Positions 1-6,583 of a stretch of 11,607 nt of DNA are shown in pieces (position 1 is the stretch's first letter; every line of letters starts with the position of its first letter). Both the position numbers and the translations under genes were made by a program. The stretch is taken from the NCBI GenBank assembly GCA_964406705.1, contig CAYOSS010000058.1, positions 1 to 11,607 of the forward strand, written 5' to 3'. The stretch comes from CAZRRV01 sp964406705. Lineage in GTDB: Bacteria > Bacillota > Clostridia > Oscillospirales > Acutalibacteraceae. The notes below the pieces were generated by a model. That model did no database searches, was not told the origin of the DNA, and worked only from the letters and a program-made list of their open reading frames with translations.

Positions 1-308
1 GCGCCCGTCGGCGCAGAGAAGAAAAGCGGACATCGTTCCCCAGCCGCGCTGGGAATGAAGCCGAGCGCGTCCAGTGGACGAAACAGCGAAGGCTTCATCC
101 CGGCAGCGGTCGGCAAGTCGCCGCGCGGGGGTGTGCGACGAGCCGGGCACCGCAAGGTGGGCAAAGGCTCTCCAAACCTGAGAGGTTCCAATCGTCGCAG
201 CCTACCCTCGCGCCAGCGAGAAGAAAGCAACGGGGACGGACGGAGCCGGGGACCTCCTGGCAAGGTAAACCTCCCCAATGCCAGCTATGAGCTGCCGGCT
301 AACGGCTA
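1..308. other. Gene-free stretch downstream of coaX, with a repeat copy and hairpins
   Basis: No convincing gene is seen here. Bases 10-55 hold a copy of the two-hairpin repeat family found again at 4231-5595: the motif AGAAGAAAAGCGGACATCG is followed by the palindrome CCCAGCCGCGCTGGG. Bases 208-236 match the second half of that repeat (CTACCCTCGCGCCAGCGAG then AAGAAAGC), as if the unit had been split by about 150 bases. A separate inverted repeat pairs ATGAAGCC (55-62) with GGCTTCAT (91-98) around an inner GTCC-AGT-GGAC hairpin. A 96-codon open frame starting at base 55 is made of this repeat material and runs over the coaX 3' end, so I do not call it. No T-tract terminator for coaX is visible. 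Confidence 0.6.
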
Positions 309-1091
309 TCAGCTCTTGCCTACCTTATCAAGGTTCTTCTCATAAATAATCCTCAGCCCGTCCGGCACCAGGGTGTCGTCCACGGTGATGGCTCGGCGGC
401 AGTGGGGGATAATCTCGCCCGCGAGACCCCCCGTCGCCACTACGAACGCCTCCTCGCCGAGTTCCTCCTCGAAGCGGGCTATCATGCCGTCGAGCATAGA
501 TGCCGCGCCGAATATCAGCCCCGACCTCATACTCTCGGCTGTGTTGCGCCCTATGGCGCGGGCGGGAGCCTCTATTCCCACAAGCGGCAGCTGGGCGGTG
601 TTCTTGGTGAGGGCCTCGAGGGTGAGCGAGATCCCGGCGGCGATCGCCCCGCCCAAGAACTCCCCACGCCGCCCCACCGCGCAAATTGTGGTCGCGGTGC
701 CGAGGTCGATCACAACGGCGGGCAGCGGGTACTTCTCCACCGCCGCGACGGCCCCCGCCGCGAGGTCCGCGCCAAGCTGGGCGGGGTTGTCGATCTTGAT
801 GTTGAGTCCGGTTTTGACGCCGGGCCCCAGTACCAGCGGGGTAATTCCGCACAGCTTCTTCACCGCGGCGGTGAACGCCCCTGTGAGCGGCGGCACCACG
901 GAGGAGATCATAGCCCCGTCCACCTCGGCGGCGCCGTGCCCGTTCAGCCGGAGAATGTCGTATATCTCCACGGCGTACTGGTCGCCCGTGCGCCGGGAGT
1001 CCGTCGCGAGCCGCGCGGTGAGGACGGGACGCTCGCCGTCGTAGCCGCACAGGGTGATGTTAGTGTTGCCGATGTCGACGCAGAGGAGCAT
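309..1091 (-). CDS. coaX: Type III pantothenate kinase
   Basis: Phosphorylates pantothenate with ATP, the first committed step of coenzyme A synthesis, in the cytoplasm. The 260-residue length is normal for CoaX. The ASKHA-fold phosphate-binding motif DIGNTN is at residues 6-11, GADL with the catalytic Asp109 at 107-110, DLGTATT at 129-135, GGAIAAG at 147-153, IGRNTAESM at 180-188 and the C-terminal ATGG at 219-222, all in the expected order. The ATG lies 8 bases after the pnp stop codon. Only a weak purine run precedes it, so translation is probably coupled to pnp, and both should share one transcript. Type III kinases escape the CoA feedback inhibition seen in CoaA (family knowledge). The link to pnp is not functionally obvious and is probably positional. 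The TGA stop is followed by repeat DNA. Identification is very secure. Confidence 0.97.
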   Translation of the reverse strand: MLLCVDIGNTNITLCGYDGERPVLTARLATDSRRTGDQYAVEIYDILRLNGHGAAEVDGAMISSVVPPLTGAFTAAVKKLCGITPLVLGPGVKTGLNIKIDNPAQLGADLAAGAVAAVEKYPLPAVVIDLGTATTICAVGRRGEFLGGAIAAGISLTLEALTKNTAQLPLVGIEAPARAIGRNTAESMRSGLIFGAASMLDGMIARFEEELGEEAFVVATGGLAGEIIPHCRRAITVDDTLVPDGLRIIYEKNLDKVGKS

Positions 1092-1099
1092 CGCCGCGC

Positions 1100-3292
1100 C
1101 TATCTGTGGCTGTCGTGTCTGGGGCGGAAACCGGCTCTGGGCCGCCCGTTACCGGGGCGGTGGGAGGTGTCCGGGACGTCCTCCGCCTCGGCGCCTTCGA
1201 TCTCGATTAACGCGTCGCGCCGGGAGAGGTTGAGCCGTCCCTGATCGTCGATTTCCGTGACCTTGACTATCACCTCGTCGCCGACGTTCACCACGTCCTC
1301 CACCCGCTCGACGCGCTTGACGTCTAATTTGCTGATGTGCACTAAGCCTTCCTTGCCGGGGGCTATCTCAACGAACGCCCCGAACGGCATAAGCCGGGTC
1401 ACAACGCCCTTGTAAATTGCCCCGATTTCCGGGTCGTTGGCGATGGTCTCGATGATGGATATGGCGCGCCGGGCGTTTTCGATGTCCAGCGAGGAGACGT
1501 ACACATGTCCGTCCTCCTCGATGTTGATCTCGCACCCGCACTCCTCCTGCAGCTTCTGGATGACCTTGCCCTGCTTGCCTATCACGTCGCCTATCTTGTC
1601 GGGGCTGATGACGGTGGAGAGCATCTTGGGCGCGTAGGGGGAAAGCTCCTTGCGCGGCTCCGCGATGACGGGGGCCATCACCTCGTCCAATATGTAGTTG
1701 CGAGCCTTATGTGTCTTGGCGAGGGCCTCTTTGATGATCTCCGGGGTGAGGCCATGGACCTTCAGATCCATCTGAATGGCGGTGATACCCGCCTTTGTGC
1801 CGGCGACCTTGAAGTCCATATCCCCGTAGAAGTCCTCAAGCCCCTGAATGTCCACCATAGTCATAAAGTCGCCGTCGTCCCCGGTGATAAGCCCGCAGGA
1901 AATCCCCGCCACCGGGGCTTTAATCGGGACCCCCGCCGCCATCAGCGCCAGAGTGGAGCCGCAAACCGAGCCTTGCGACGTCGAGCCGTTGGAGGACAGC
2001 ACCTCCGAGACCACGCGTATCGCGTAGGGGAACTCCTCCACCGAGGGGATAACGGGTAAGAGCGCCCGCTCCGCCAGCGCCCCGTGGCCAATCTCGCGCC
2101 TGCCGGGCCCTCTCGAGGGCTTTGTCTCGCCCACGGAGTAGGAGGGGAAGTTGTAATGGTGGATGTAGCGCTTCTGGGTGTCCTCGTCTATCCCGTCCAA
2201 CTTCTGCGCGTCGGTGACGGAGGCCAGCGTCGCGACCGAGAGCACCTGCGTCTGCCCGCGGGTGAACATAGCCGAGCCGTGCGCGCGGGGGAGAAGGTCG
2301 ATTTCCGCGGCGAGCGGGCGGATCTCGTCGATTCCGCGCCCGTCCACGCGCTTTTTATCGTTCTTAAGCCAGTTGCGCACCACGTGCTTTTGAATGAGGT
2401 ACATAATCTCGTCGATTTTGCCCTCGCACCCCGGGAACCTCTCGTCGTACTTCTCGTGAACGTCGGCGTAAATGGGCAGCAGCGCCGCGTCGCGGACGTT
2501 CTTGTCGTTGGTGTCCAGCGCGCGCTTGACGTCCTCCACGCAGTAGCTCTCGATCTCGGCTAAAATGTCTGGGTCGGGGTCGTTGGACTGGAACGCGAAC
2601 TTGGGCTTGCCTATCTCCGCCACAATCCCGTTTATGAAAGCCACGGTCTGCTGATTGACCTCGTGCGCCTTCATAATGGCGCCGAACATAGTGTCGTCGT
2701 CGACCTCTTTAGCCCCCGCCTCTATCATAGCGACGAGGTCGGCGGTGGAGGCGACTGTCAGGTCCATATCGCTCCGGGTGCGCTGCTCCAGGGTGGGGTT
2801 GATGACGACCTCGCCGTCCACCAGACCCACTTTCACTCCGGCTATGGGACCGTCCCAGGGAATATCCGATATGGCGATCGCAGCCGAGACGCCGATCATA
2901 GCGGTGATTTCGGGGCTGCAGTCGGGGTCGACCGACATAACCGTCGCCACAACGGTGACATCGTTGCGCATATCCTTGGGGAAGAGCGGGCGGATGGGAC
3001 GGTCGATGCAGCGGGAGGCCAAAATCGCCTTCTCACTGGGGCGGCTTTCCCTGCGCTGGAACGAACCCGGGATCCGCCCGACGGAGTAGAGCTTCTCTTC
3101 GTAATCCACCGACAGCGGGAAGAAGTCGATCCCCTCGCGGGGCTTGTCGGACGCGGTGACGGTACAGAGCACAGCCGTGTCCCCGTAACGGGCGAATACG
3201 GCCGCGTTGGCGAGCTGCGCCATCTTGCCGGTCTCGAGCCGCAGGGGGCGCCCGGCGAGAGTTGTCTCATACACTTTGTAATTCTCGAACAT
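1100..3292 (-). CDS. pnp: Polyribonucleotide nucleotidyltransferase (PNPase)
   Basis: Phosphorolytic 3'-to-5' exoribonuclease of mRNA turnover that also adds 3' tails; it works as a cytoplasmic homotrimer. The 730 residues give the full domain set: first RNase PH core from about residue 10 (GDTAVLCT, FFPLSVDYEE), a helical linker at about 235-310, and a second catalytic RNase PH core at about 315-545. The second core has GRREIGHGALAERAL (397-411) and the active-site residues Asp487, Asp493 and Lys495 in EDFYGDMDFK. Then follow a KH domain at about 555-615 (IGKQG at 571-575) and an S1 domain at about 622-692. After S1 comes a short Arg/Pro/Gly-rich tail, perhaps an extra RNA contact. The ATG is preceded by GGAGGA at good spacing. 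It follows rpsO, as in most bacteria, and a long hairpin lies in its leader. No broken domain is seen. Confidence 0.99.
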   Translation of the reverse strand: MFENYKVYETTLAGRPLRLETGKMAQLANAAVFARYGDTAVLCTVTASDKPREGIDFFPLSVDYEEKLYSVGRIPGSFQRRESRPSEKAILASRCIDRPIRPLFPKDMRNDVTVVATVMSVDPDCSPEITAMIGVSAAIAISDIPWDGPIAGVKVGLVDGEVVINPTLEQRTRSDMDLTVASTADLVAMIEAGAKEVDDDTMFGAIMKAHEVNQQTVAFINGIVAEIGKPKFAFQSNDPDPDILAEIESYCVEDVKRALDTNDKNVRDAALLPIYADVHEKYDERFPGCEGKIDEIMYLIQKHVVRNWLKNDKKRVDGRGIDEIRPLAAEIDLLPRAHGSAMFTRGQTQVLSVATLASVTDAQKLDGIDEDTQKRYIHHYNFPSYSVGETKPSRGPGRREIGHGALAERALLPVIPSVEEFPYAIRVVSEVLSSNGSTSQGSVCGSTLALMAAGVPIKAPVAGISCGLITGDDGDFMTMVDIQGLEDFYGDMDFKVAGTKAGITAIQMDLKVHGLTPEIIKEALAKTHKARNYILDEVMAPVIAEPRKELSPYAPKMLSTVISPDKIGDVIGKQGKVIQKLQEECGCEINIEEDGHVYVSSLDIENARRAISIIETIANDPEIGAIYKGVVTRLMPFGAFVEIAPGKEGLVHISKLDVKRVERVEDVVNVGDEVIVKVTEIDDQGRLNLSRRDALIEIEGAEAEDVPDTSHRPGNGRPRAGFRPRHDSHR

Positions 3293-3621
3293 AATTTTCC
3301 TCCATTTAATCCGTAAATCGCGTTTCTACAGCCCGGCGGTTTAGCAATTAACCCGTTGTTCCCGGCGGCTTTCGTGGGCCGTGAGGCCCCCGCCCGGAAC
3401 AGCCGGTTCACTGCTAACATCGCCGGACCTTTTGTAAGCTGCTCCCCTCAGGTAACGTTCATCGGAATCGGTGTAGGGAGAGCGAACTGCCACCGAATCC
3501 GGGAAATGTCCCCTTGTAAAGTCCGCCGGAAGCAGGGAGGGGGGACCGCACCTGCGGCGAAGGGGGACCCGTGCTCCCTCTCGCCCGGTGGCGGAACCTC
3601 ATCCCCCGCTCCGGCGGGCGG
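3293..3621 (-). promoter_or_regulatory. rpsO-pnp intergenic leader with a 43-nt hairpin
   Basis: This 329-base spacer precedes pnp. On the minus strand bases 3400 to 3358 fold into a long hairpin. The outer stem is GTTCC with GGAAC, then comes one G-G mismatch, GGCGG with CCGCC, a one-sided bulge, and an inner stem GGGCC with GGCCC closed by TCAC. No T-tract follows, so it is not an intrinsic terminator. In E. coli, RNase III cuts a hairpin in the pnp leader and PNPase then represses its own synthesis; a similar role here is inference. A GC-rich hairpin (CCCGC-CGGA-GCGGG) directly follows the rpsO stop, also without a T-tract. I saw no good separate pnp promoter. A 174-codon frame starting at 3420 runs out of frame into pnp and is not called. 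Confidence 0.5.
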
Positions 3622-3885
3622 TTACTTGCGGATGCCGAGGCGACGGATAATATCGCGGTAACGCTCGATATCCTTCTTCGCCAGGTAGCTGAGCAGGTTG
3701 CGCCGGTGACCCACCATTTTTAACAGCCCGCGCCGGGAGTGGTGGTCCTTGGTGTGAACCTTGAGGTGCTCCGTCAGCTCGTTGATGCGGTAGGTCAGAA
3801 GCGCGATTTGCACCTCCGGCGAGCCTGTGTCGCCTTCGTGAGTGGCGTATTCCGCGATGATCCTGTTTTTCTCTTCCTTTTGCAT
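3622..3885 (-). CDS. rpsO: 30S ribosomal protein S15
   Basis: Primary binding protein of the 16S rRNA central domain, needed for platform assembly of the small subunit. The core shows the family signatures DTGSPEVQIALLT, HTKDHHSRRGLLKMVGHRR and a C-terminal RRLGIRK. From the chosen ATG (3885) the protein has 87 residues, close to the usual 88-89. A longer frame would add 11 residues from 3918, but AAAGGTG sits about 7-8 bases before the inner ATG, and known S15 proteins begin at this point. It has its own promoter at 4081-4109 and a leader of about 190 bases. S15 represses its own translation through a leader structure in several bacteria. pnp follows 329 bases downstream. Confidence 0.98.
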   Translation of the reverse strand: MQKEEKNRIIAEYATHEGDTGSPEVQIALLTYRINELTEHLKVHTKDHHSRRGLLKMVGHRRNLLSYLAKKDIERYRDIIRRLGIRK

Positions 3886-4074
3886 TGCCTTTTCACCTTT
3901 CCGAAGGGTGGCGCTCATCTCTTTGCCGCCCGCCTCCGCCGCGCCACGGGACGCCGGGGGAGTGGGATCGGGCGCGGGGCGCGCCGCCCCAAATAGTCCG
4001 CCGTGGACCGCGTGGCGGGGGTGGTGATATGTCCCTTAACGGGACCGTTTCCCGAGACGCAGTGAACGGTAGCA
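3886..4074 (-). promoter_or_regulatory. rpsO 5' leader, structured and GC-rich
   Basis: The leader runs from the predicted start of transcription (about 4074) to the rpsO ATG. Visible hairpins on the minus strand are GTCCC-GTTAA-GGGAC near 4041-4027 and GGGGCG-GCG-CGCCCC near 3992-3978. Long GC-rich stretches occur elsewhere in it. Leaders of this kind are common sites of S15 autorepression, although I cannot match the sequence to a described S15 leader class. There is no sign of a peptide with its own ribosome binding site. Confidence 0.4.
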
Positions 4075-4080
4075 AACTAT

Positions 4081-4109
4081 ATTTTAGCATAGAACCGGGG
4101 GAATGTAAA
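4081..4109 (-). promoter_or_regulatory. Sigma-A type promoter of rpsO
   Basis: On the minus strand TTTACA (4109-4104) is followed after exactly 17 bases by TAAAAT (4086-4081). TG sits one base before the -10 box, making an extended -10. It points at rpsO with predicted start near 4074. It is also just outside the left end of the large palindrome at 4117. Confidence 0.75.
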
Positions 4110-4230
4110 GAGGATTTTTGCCTTCGCCGGAGAGGTGGAGGGGCTTTTCCGGGTCTATCCCGTTTTGGCGGGCGCTGCTCGCTACGCGGGTAGTTTGGTG
4201 GTGCCGTTGGCTCCGGCTCACCTCTTATGG

Positions 4231-4320
4231 CGAGCTTCTCCCGCTTCGCGGAAAGCCTTTCAGTTATTCCCAGCTGGGCTGGGGAACGTTGTCCGCTTTT
4301 CTTCTCTGCGCCGTTCCGGC
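4231..4320 (-). repeat. Two-hairpin repeat unit, copy 2
   Basis: Read on the minus strand it has the family order: CCGTTCCGGC-like head, AGAGAAGAAAAGCGGACAACG, the dyad CCCAGCCCAGCTGGG, then a second GC-rich dyad CCGCGAAGCGGG and a purine-rich tail ending in GCTCG. Copy 2 is the outermost unit of the left arm and corresponds to copy 6 on the right. Confidence 0.75.
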
Positions 4321-4360
4321 GCGGCGGGTCTCCTGCCTTTGGCTCCGTCTGTTTCCGGGA

Positions 4361-4440
4361 AGCTTTATCCCGCTTCGCGGGGAGGCTTTCCAATTTTCCC
4401 AGCGCGGCTGGGGAACGGTGTCCGTTTTTCTTTTCCCGAC
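4361..4440 (-). repeat. Two-hairpin repeat unit, copy 3
   Basis: On the minus strand it contains GAAAAGAAAAACGGACACCG, the dyad CCCAGCCGCGCTGGG, AAAATTGGAAAGC and the second dyad CCCCGCGAAGCGGG. It is the most diverged copy in its head. It lies between copies 2 and 4, and no third mate is present in the right arm. Confidence 0.7.
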
Positions 4441-4490
4441 CGGGGCGACCTGACTGTCTCCGGCGGCTTGTTCGGCTCCGCCCTGCTAAG

Positions 4491-4585
4491 GCGAACTTCT
4501 TCTCGCTAACGCGAGGGTGGCTTTCTAATTTTTCCCAGCTGTGCTGGGGAACGTTGTCCGCTTTTCTTCTCTTCTCCGTTCCGGC
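4491..4585 (-). repeat. Two-hairpin repeat unit, copy 4
   Basis: On the minus strand: GCCGGAACGG head, AGAAGAAAAGCGGACAACG, the dyad CCCAGCACAGCTGGG, AAAAATTAGAAAGC, the second dyad CTCGCG-TTA-GCGAG (one base off perfect) and the tail AAGAAGTTCGC. It is one of the best-preserved copies and faces copy 5 across the palindrome centre. Confidence 0.8.
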
Positions 4586-4806
4586 GTGGCTGAAAGAAGA
4601 AAAGCGGACAGAAAAGAAGTTCAAGCGGACCGGCTTACTTGAACGCCATTCACCGAGTGGTTTGGGGGTAGCCGCCACCTGTGCCGTTGCCCTTGTGCTT
4701 CGCTAACGCGAGAAGGGCCCGGAGGTCCCGTCGACGCCGGCTCCGGGACCCTGCCGTATTCATTCCTGTCTCGCAGAGGCGGATGCAAAAGGCTCGCAGG
4801 TTAGGG

Positions 4807-5150
4807 GGAAGTGTGCCGCTATCGATTTTGGCCCGGTTCTTGTGGGGCAGCTTTTTGCTTTCCGGTCGGGGGTAGCTCGCCGATATGCAAGGAGTCTTTC
4901 TCCTCCGTGTTGGGGCGAGCCACTGCGCTCCTGGTGGGCAGGGTGGAGCTGGAACCCCGCCACCACCGGCCTACCCTATAAATCAGCGCATTTCCGGGGT
5001 GGGGGTTATCAGTACCTCCGGGCTACCCCTTGCACAGGCAAGCTTCCGGGCTCCCCCGGCAGGGGCCCGCTGCACATCTGCGAGCCTACACGAGCCGCCA
5101 GGCAAGAGCTGCCCGGAAGCGCCGAGCCCCGAACGACAGCGGCGAGCTTA
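4807..5150. other. Central, unpaired part of the palindrome
   Basis: This is the 344-base segment between the two arms. No gene is seen. It holds a nested hairpin, with GCTCGCC (4875-4881) pairing GGCGAGC (4914-4920) around AGGAG (4890-4894) and CTCCT (4900-4904). GC-rich segments fill the rest. Short open frames cross it in both directions, but none has a ribosome binding site or recognisable motif. Confidence 0.55.
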
Positions 5151-5372
5151 CCTTAACCTGCGAGCCTTTTGCATCCGACTCTGCGAGCCGGGAATGATCC
5201 CGGCGGGGTCCCGGAGCCGGCGCCGGCGGGATCTCCGGGCTTTCCCCGCGTCAGCGACCGCAAGAGCTGCCGTACAGGTGGCGGCTACCCCATAACCACT
5301 CAGTGAATGGCGTTCGAGTAAGCCGGTCCGCCTGAACTTCTTTTCTGTCCGCTTTTCTTCTTTCTGCCGGAC

Positions 5373-5457
5373 CGTTCCGGCACAGAGAAGAAAAGCGGAC
5401 AACGTTCCCCCAGCCGCGCTGGAAAAAATTAGAGAGCTATCCCGCGCAGCGAGATGA
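5373..5457 (+). repeat. Two-hairpin repeat unit, copy 5
   Basis: Contains CGTTCCGGCACAGAG, AAGAAAAGCGGACAACG, the dyad CCCAGCCGCGCTGG, AAAAAATTAGAGAGC and a shortened second dyad CGCGCAGCG. It faces copy 4 across the palindrome centre. Confidence 0.8.
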
Positions 5458-5510
5458 AAGTCCCCGGAGATGGGCGAAGCAAAAGGCAGGGGGGATCGCC
5501 GCGCCTGCCG

Positions 5511-5595
5511 GTCGGGCGAAGAAAAGCGGACATCGTTCCCCAGCTCAGCTGGGAAAATAAATTGGCTACCCTCGCGCAGCGAGAAGAAGTTTGCC
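5511..5595 (+). repeat. Two-hairpin repeat unit, copy 6
   Basis: Contains GAAGAAAAGCGGACATCG, the dyad CCCAGCTCAGCTGGG, AAAATAAATTGGCTACC, the second dyad CTCGCGCAGCGAG and the tail AAGAAGTTTGCC. In the two dyads the arms are kept while the loop bases vary between copies, as expected of a structured or palindromic repeat. Confidence 0.8.
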
Positions 5596-5783
5596 ATAAC
5601 AGCCAAGCCGGAGCTAACGACGCCGCAAAGCCACCCCGCGAAACAGGACAAGCCCGCCTTAGTGTGGCGGAGCAAATCTGCCGGAACCCCCGAGCTACCC
5701 GCGAAGCAAAGCAAGTCTCCGGTGACGGGCAAAGTCAGGCGAGCCGCCGGTCGTCATCCTGCCGCTCCGCTAAGCGGGTCGTC

Positions 5784-6581
5784 TCAATCTCTCCACGGGT
5801 TGTCCGGGTCGGGATCGGTGGGGTCCCAGCCGCGGCGGGGATCGGAGGTGTCTATCCGCGCCGGGGCGGGGCAGGGGAGAGGCTCCGCGTCGCCCGAGGA
5901 GTACATCTCCACAGTGGTCCCCAGCGGGCAGTTGTCGTATATCCACTTCGCGTCCACCACGGAAAGCCGCACGCACCCCAGTGACGCGGGCTGGCCCAAC
6001 TTGTTGTACTCCTTGTATTCGAGATTGTCCTTCGACTGGGTGAAATACGGCACGGAGTGGAAAAGTATGCTCCCGGTGATGCGCGTGGCGTACTGCCCGT
6101 AGACGCCGCCCTCGAGCGGTCTCCACACGTATTTGTTGCTGGTGGAGAAGGTCCCCTCCGGCGTCCCGCCGTCCAGCCCCACCGAGCAGACCATCGCCCT
6201 TACGGGCAGGGTGTACTCGCCGTCCTTCAGGGCGTAGACGGTTACTATGTTTTGAGTCAGGTTGACCCGCAGCAGGTAGGGCTTATCCGGGGCAGGTGTG
6301 ACGATGACCTTGTTCCCCGCCTTGCCGGAGGTGTTATCCGTCGCGGAGGGGGCGGGGGTTTCCGTGTTGGACGGGGTCTCGGCCGAGGCTCCGCCCGTTC
6401 CGGGGGATTGCTCTTCGGCGCGGCTCTCGGTCGCGCCCACGCCCGGGGCCGCGGCGGGGCGGGAGGTCTTGACCAGCGTGCGCACCGCGAACACCAGCCC
6501 CACCACGAGCACAGCGACCGAGACGCCGAGCAGTATTACGGGGACTTTGCTTTGGCGGGTTCTCCGCTTAACCGGCTTCAT
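5784..6581 (-). CDS. Membrane-anchored L,D-transpeptidase, YkuD domain
   Basis: Predicted to make or remodel 3-3 cross-links in peptidoglycan outside the membrane. Of 265 residues, 1-11 are a basic cytoplasmic start, about 12-34 one membrane segment, and 35-98 a Pro/Ala/Ser/Thr-rich spacer. The YkuD domain spans about 100-228 with LFHSVPYF (His175) and the active-site stretch ASLGCVRL (Cys203, Arg205). The usual His of the SHGCxR signature is Leu201 here, a variant that should still leave the Cys/His pair. The C-terminus is an acidic Asp/Pro-rich tail (DPTDPDPD). The start ATG is 2 bases after the htrA stop, with GGTGA inside the htrA end as a plausible ribosome binding site, so the two genes are probably translated together. 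The substrate is not provable from sequence. A role as a carboxypeptidase or amidase-like YkuD enzyme remains possible. Confidence 0.93.
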   Translation of the reverse strand: MKPVKRRTRQSKVPVILLGVSVAVLVVGLVFAVRTLVKTSRPAAAPGVGATESRAEEQSPGTGGASAETPSNTETPAPSATDNTSGKAGNKVIVTPAPDKPYLLRVNLTQNIVTVYALKDGEYTLPVRAMVCSVGLDGGTPEGTFSTSNKYVWRPLEGGVYGQYATRITGSILFHSVPYFTQSKDNLEYKEYNKLGQPASLGCVRLSVVDAKWIYDNCPLGTTVEMYSSGDAEPLPCPAPARIDTSDPRRGWDPTDPDPDNPWRD

Positions 6582-6583
6582 CG

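Larger units (their letters stand above)
4117..4806. repeat. Left arm of a large imperfect palindrome
   Basis: When bases 5151-5733 are read as reverse complement they align along their length with this stretch. Matching landmarks include TTTGCC..CCGGAGA (4117-4133 with 5733-5716), TTAGCTCCGGCTTGGCTGTTATGGC-like sequence (left counterpart 4207-4232), CTGCCTTT..GCT near 4334-4352 with its mate at 5498-5476, and a near-identical inner block. The inner block runs from the repeat unit at 4491 to GCAAAAGGCTCGCAGGTTA (4785-4803). The left arm carries three repeat units (4231, 4361, 4491) against two on the right, so one unit was gained or lost. Frame shifts between the arms and the absence of ribosome binding sites argue against coding. 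Confidence 0.8.
5151..5733. repeat. Right arm of the large imperfect palindrome
   Basis: Reverse complement of the left arm. The inner boundary is CCTTAACCTGCGAGCC at 5151, matching GGCTCGCAGGTTAGGG ending at 4806. The block 5151-5457 is the best conserved and includes ACAGGTGGCGGCTACCCC (5274-5291), whose mate is at 4682-4665. The block carries the motif GAACTTCTTTTCTGTCCGC (5334-5352), mate 4622-4604, and repeat copy 5. Similarity fades outward but is traceable to about 5733, near the 3' end of the L,D-transpeptidase gene. Confidence 0.8.

Noticed and set aside
402..1244. 280-codon plus-strand frame antisense to coaX
   Set aside because: Antisense shadow of a secure gene with no motif; expected in GC-rich coding DNA.
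2896..3420. 174-codon minus-strand frame starting before pnp
   Set aside because: It overlaps the pnp N-terminus in another frame and its sequence there is a frame shadow of a certain gene.
3893..4678. 261-codon minus-strand open frame over rpsO promoter and repeats
   Set aside because: It is Arg/Pro/Ser-rich, made of the repeat units, covers the rpsO promoter, and has no ribosome binding site or motif.
5550..5568. Intrinsic terminator for the L,D-transpeptidase transcript inside repeat copy 6
   Set aside because: On the minus strand CTCGC-TGC-GCGAG is followed by a T-rich stretch, but several bases separate the stem from a broken T-run, so it is a weak candidate only.
5148..5732. 194-codon minus-strand open frame in the right palindrome arm
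   Set aside because: The mirrored left arm reads in different frames after the first dyad, so the protein sequence is not conserved between the copies; high GC leaves few stop codons.
4117..5733. Insertion sequence
   Set aside because: No transposase frame, no clear target-site duplication at the ends, and the arms are far longer than terminal inverted repeats of usual elements.
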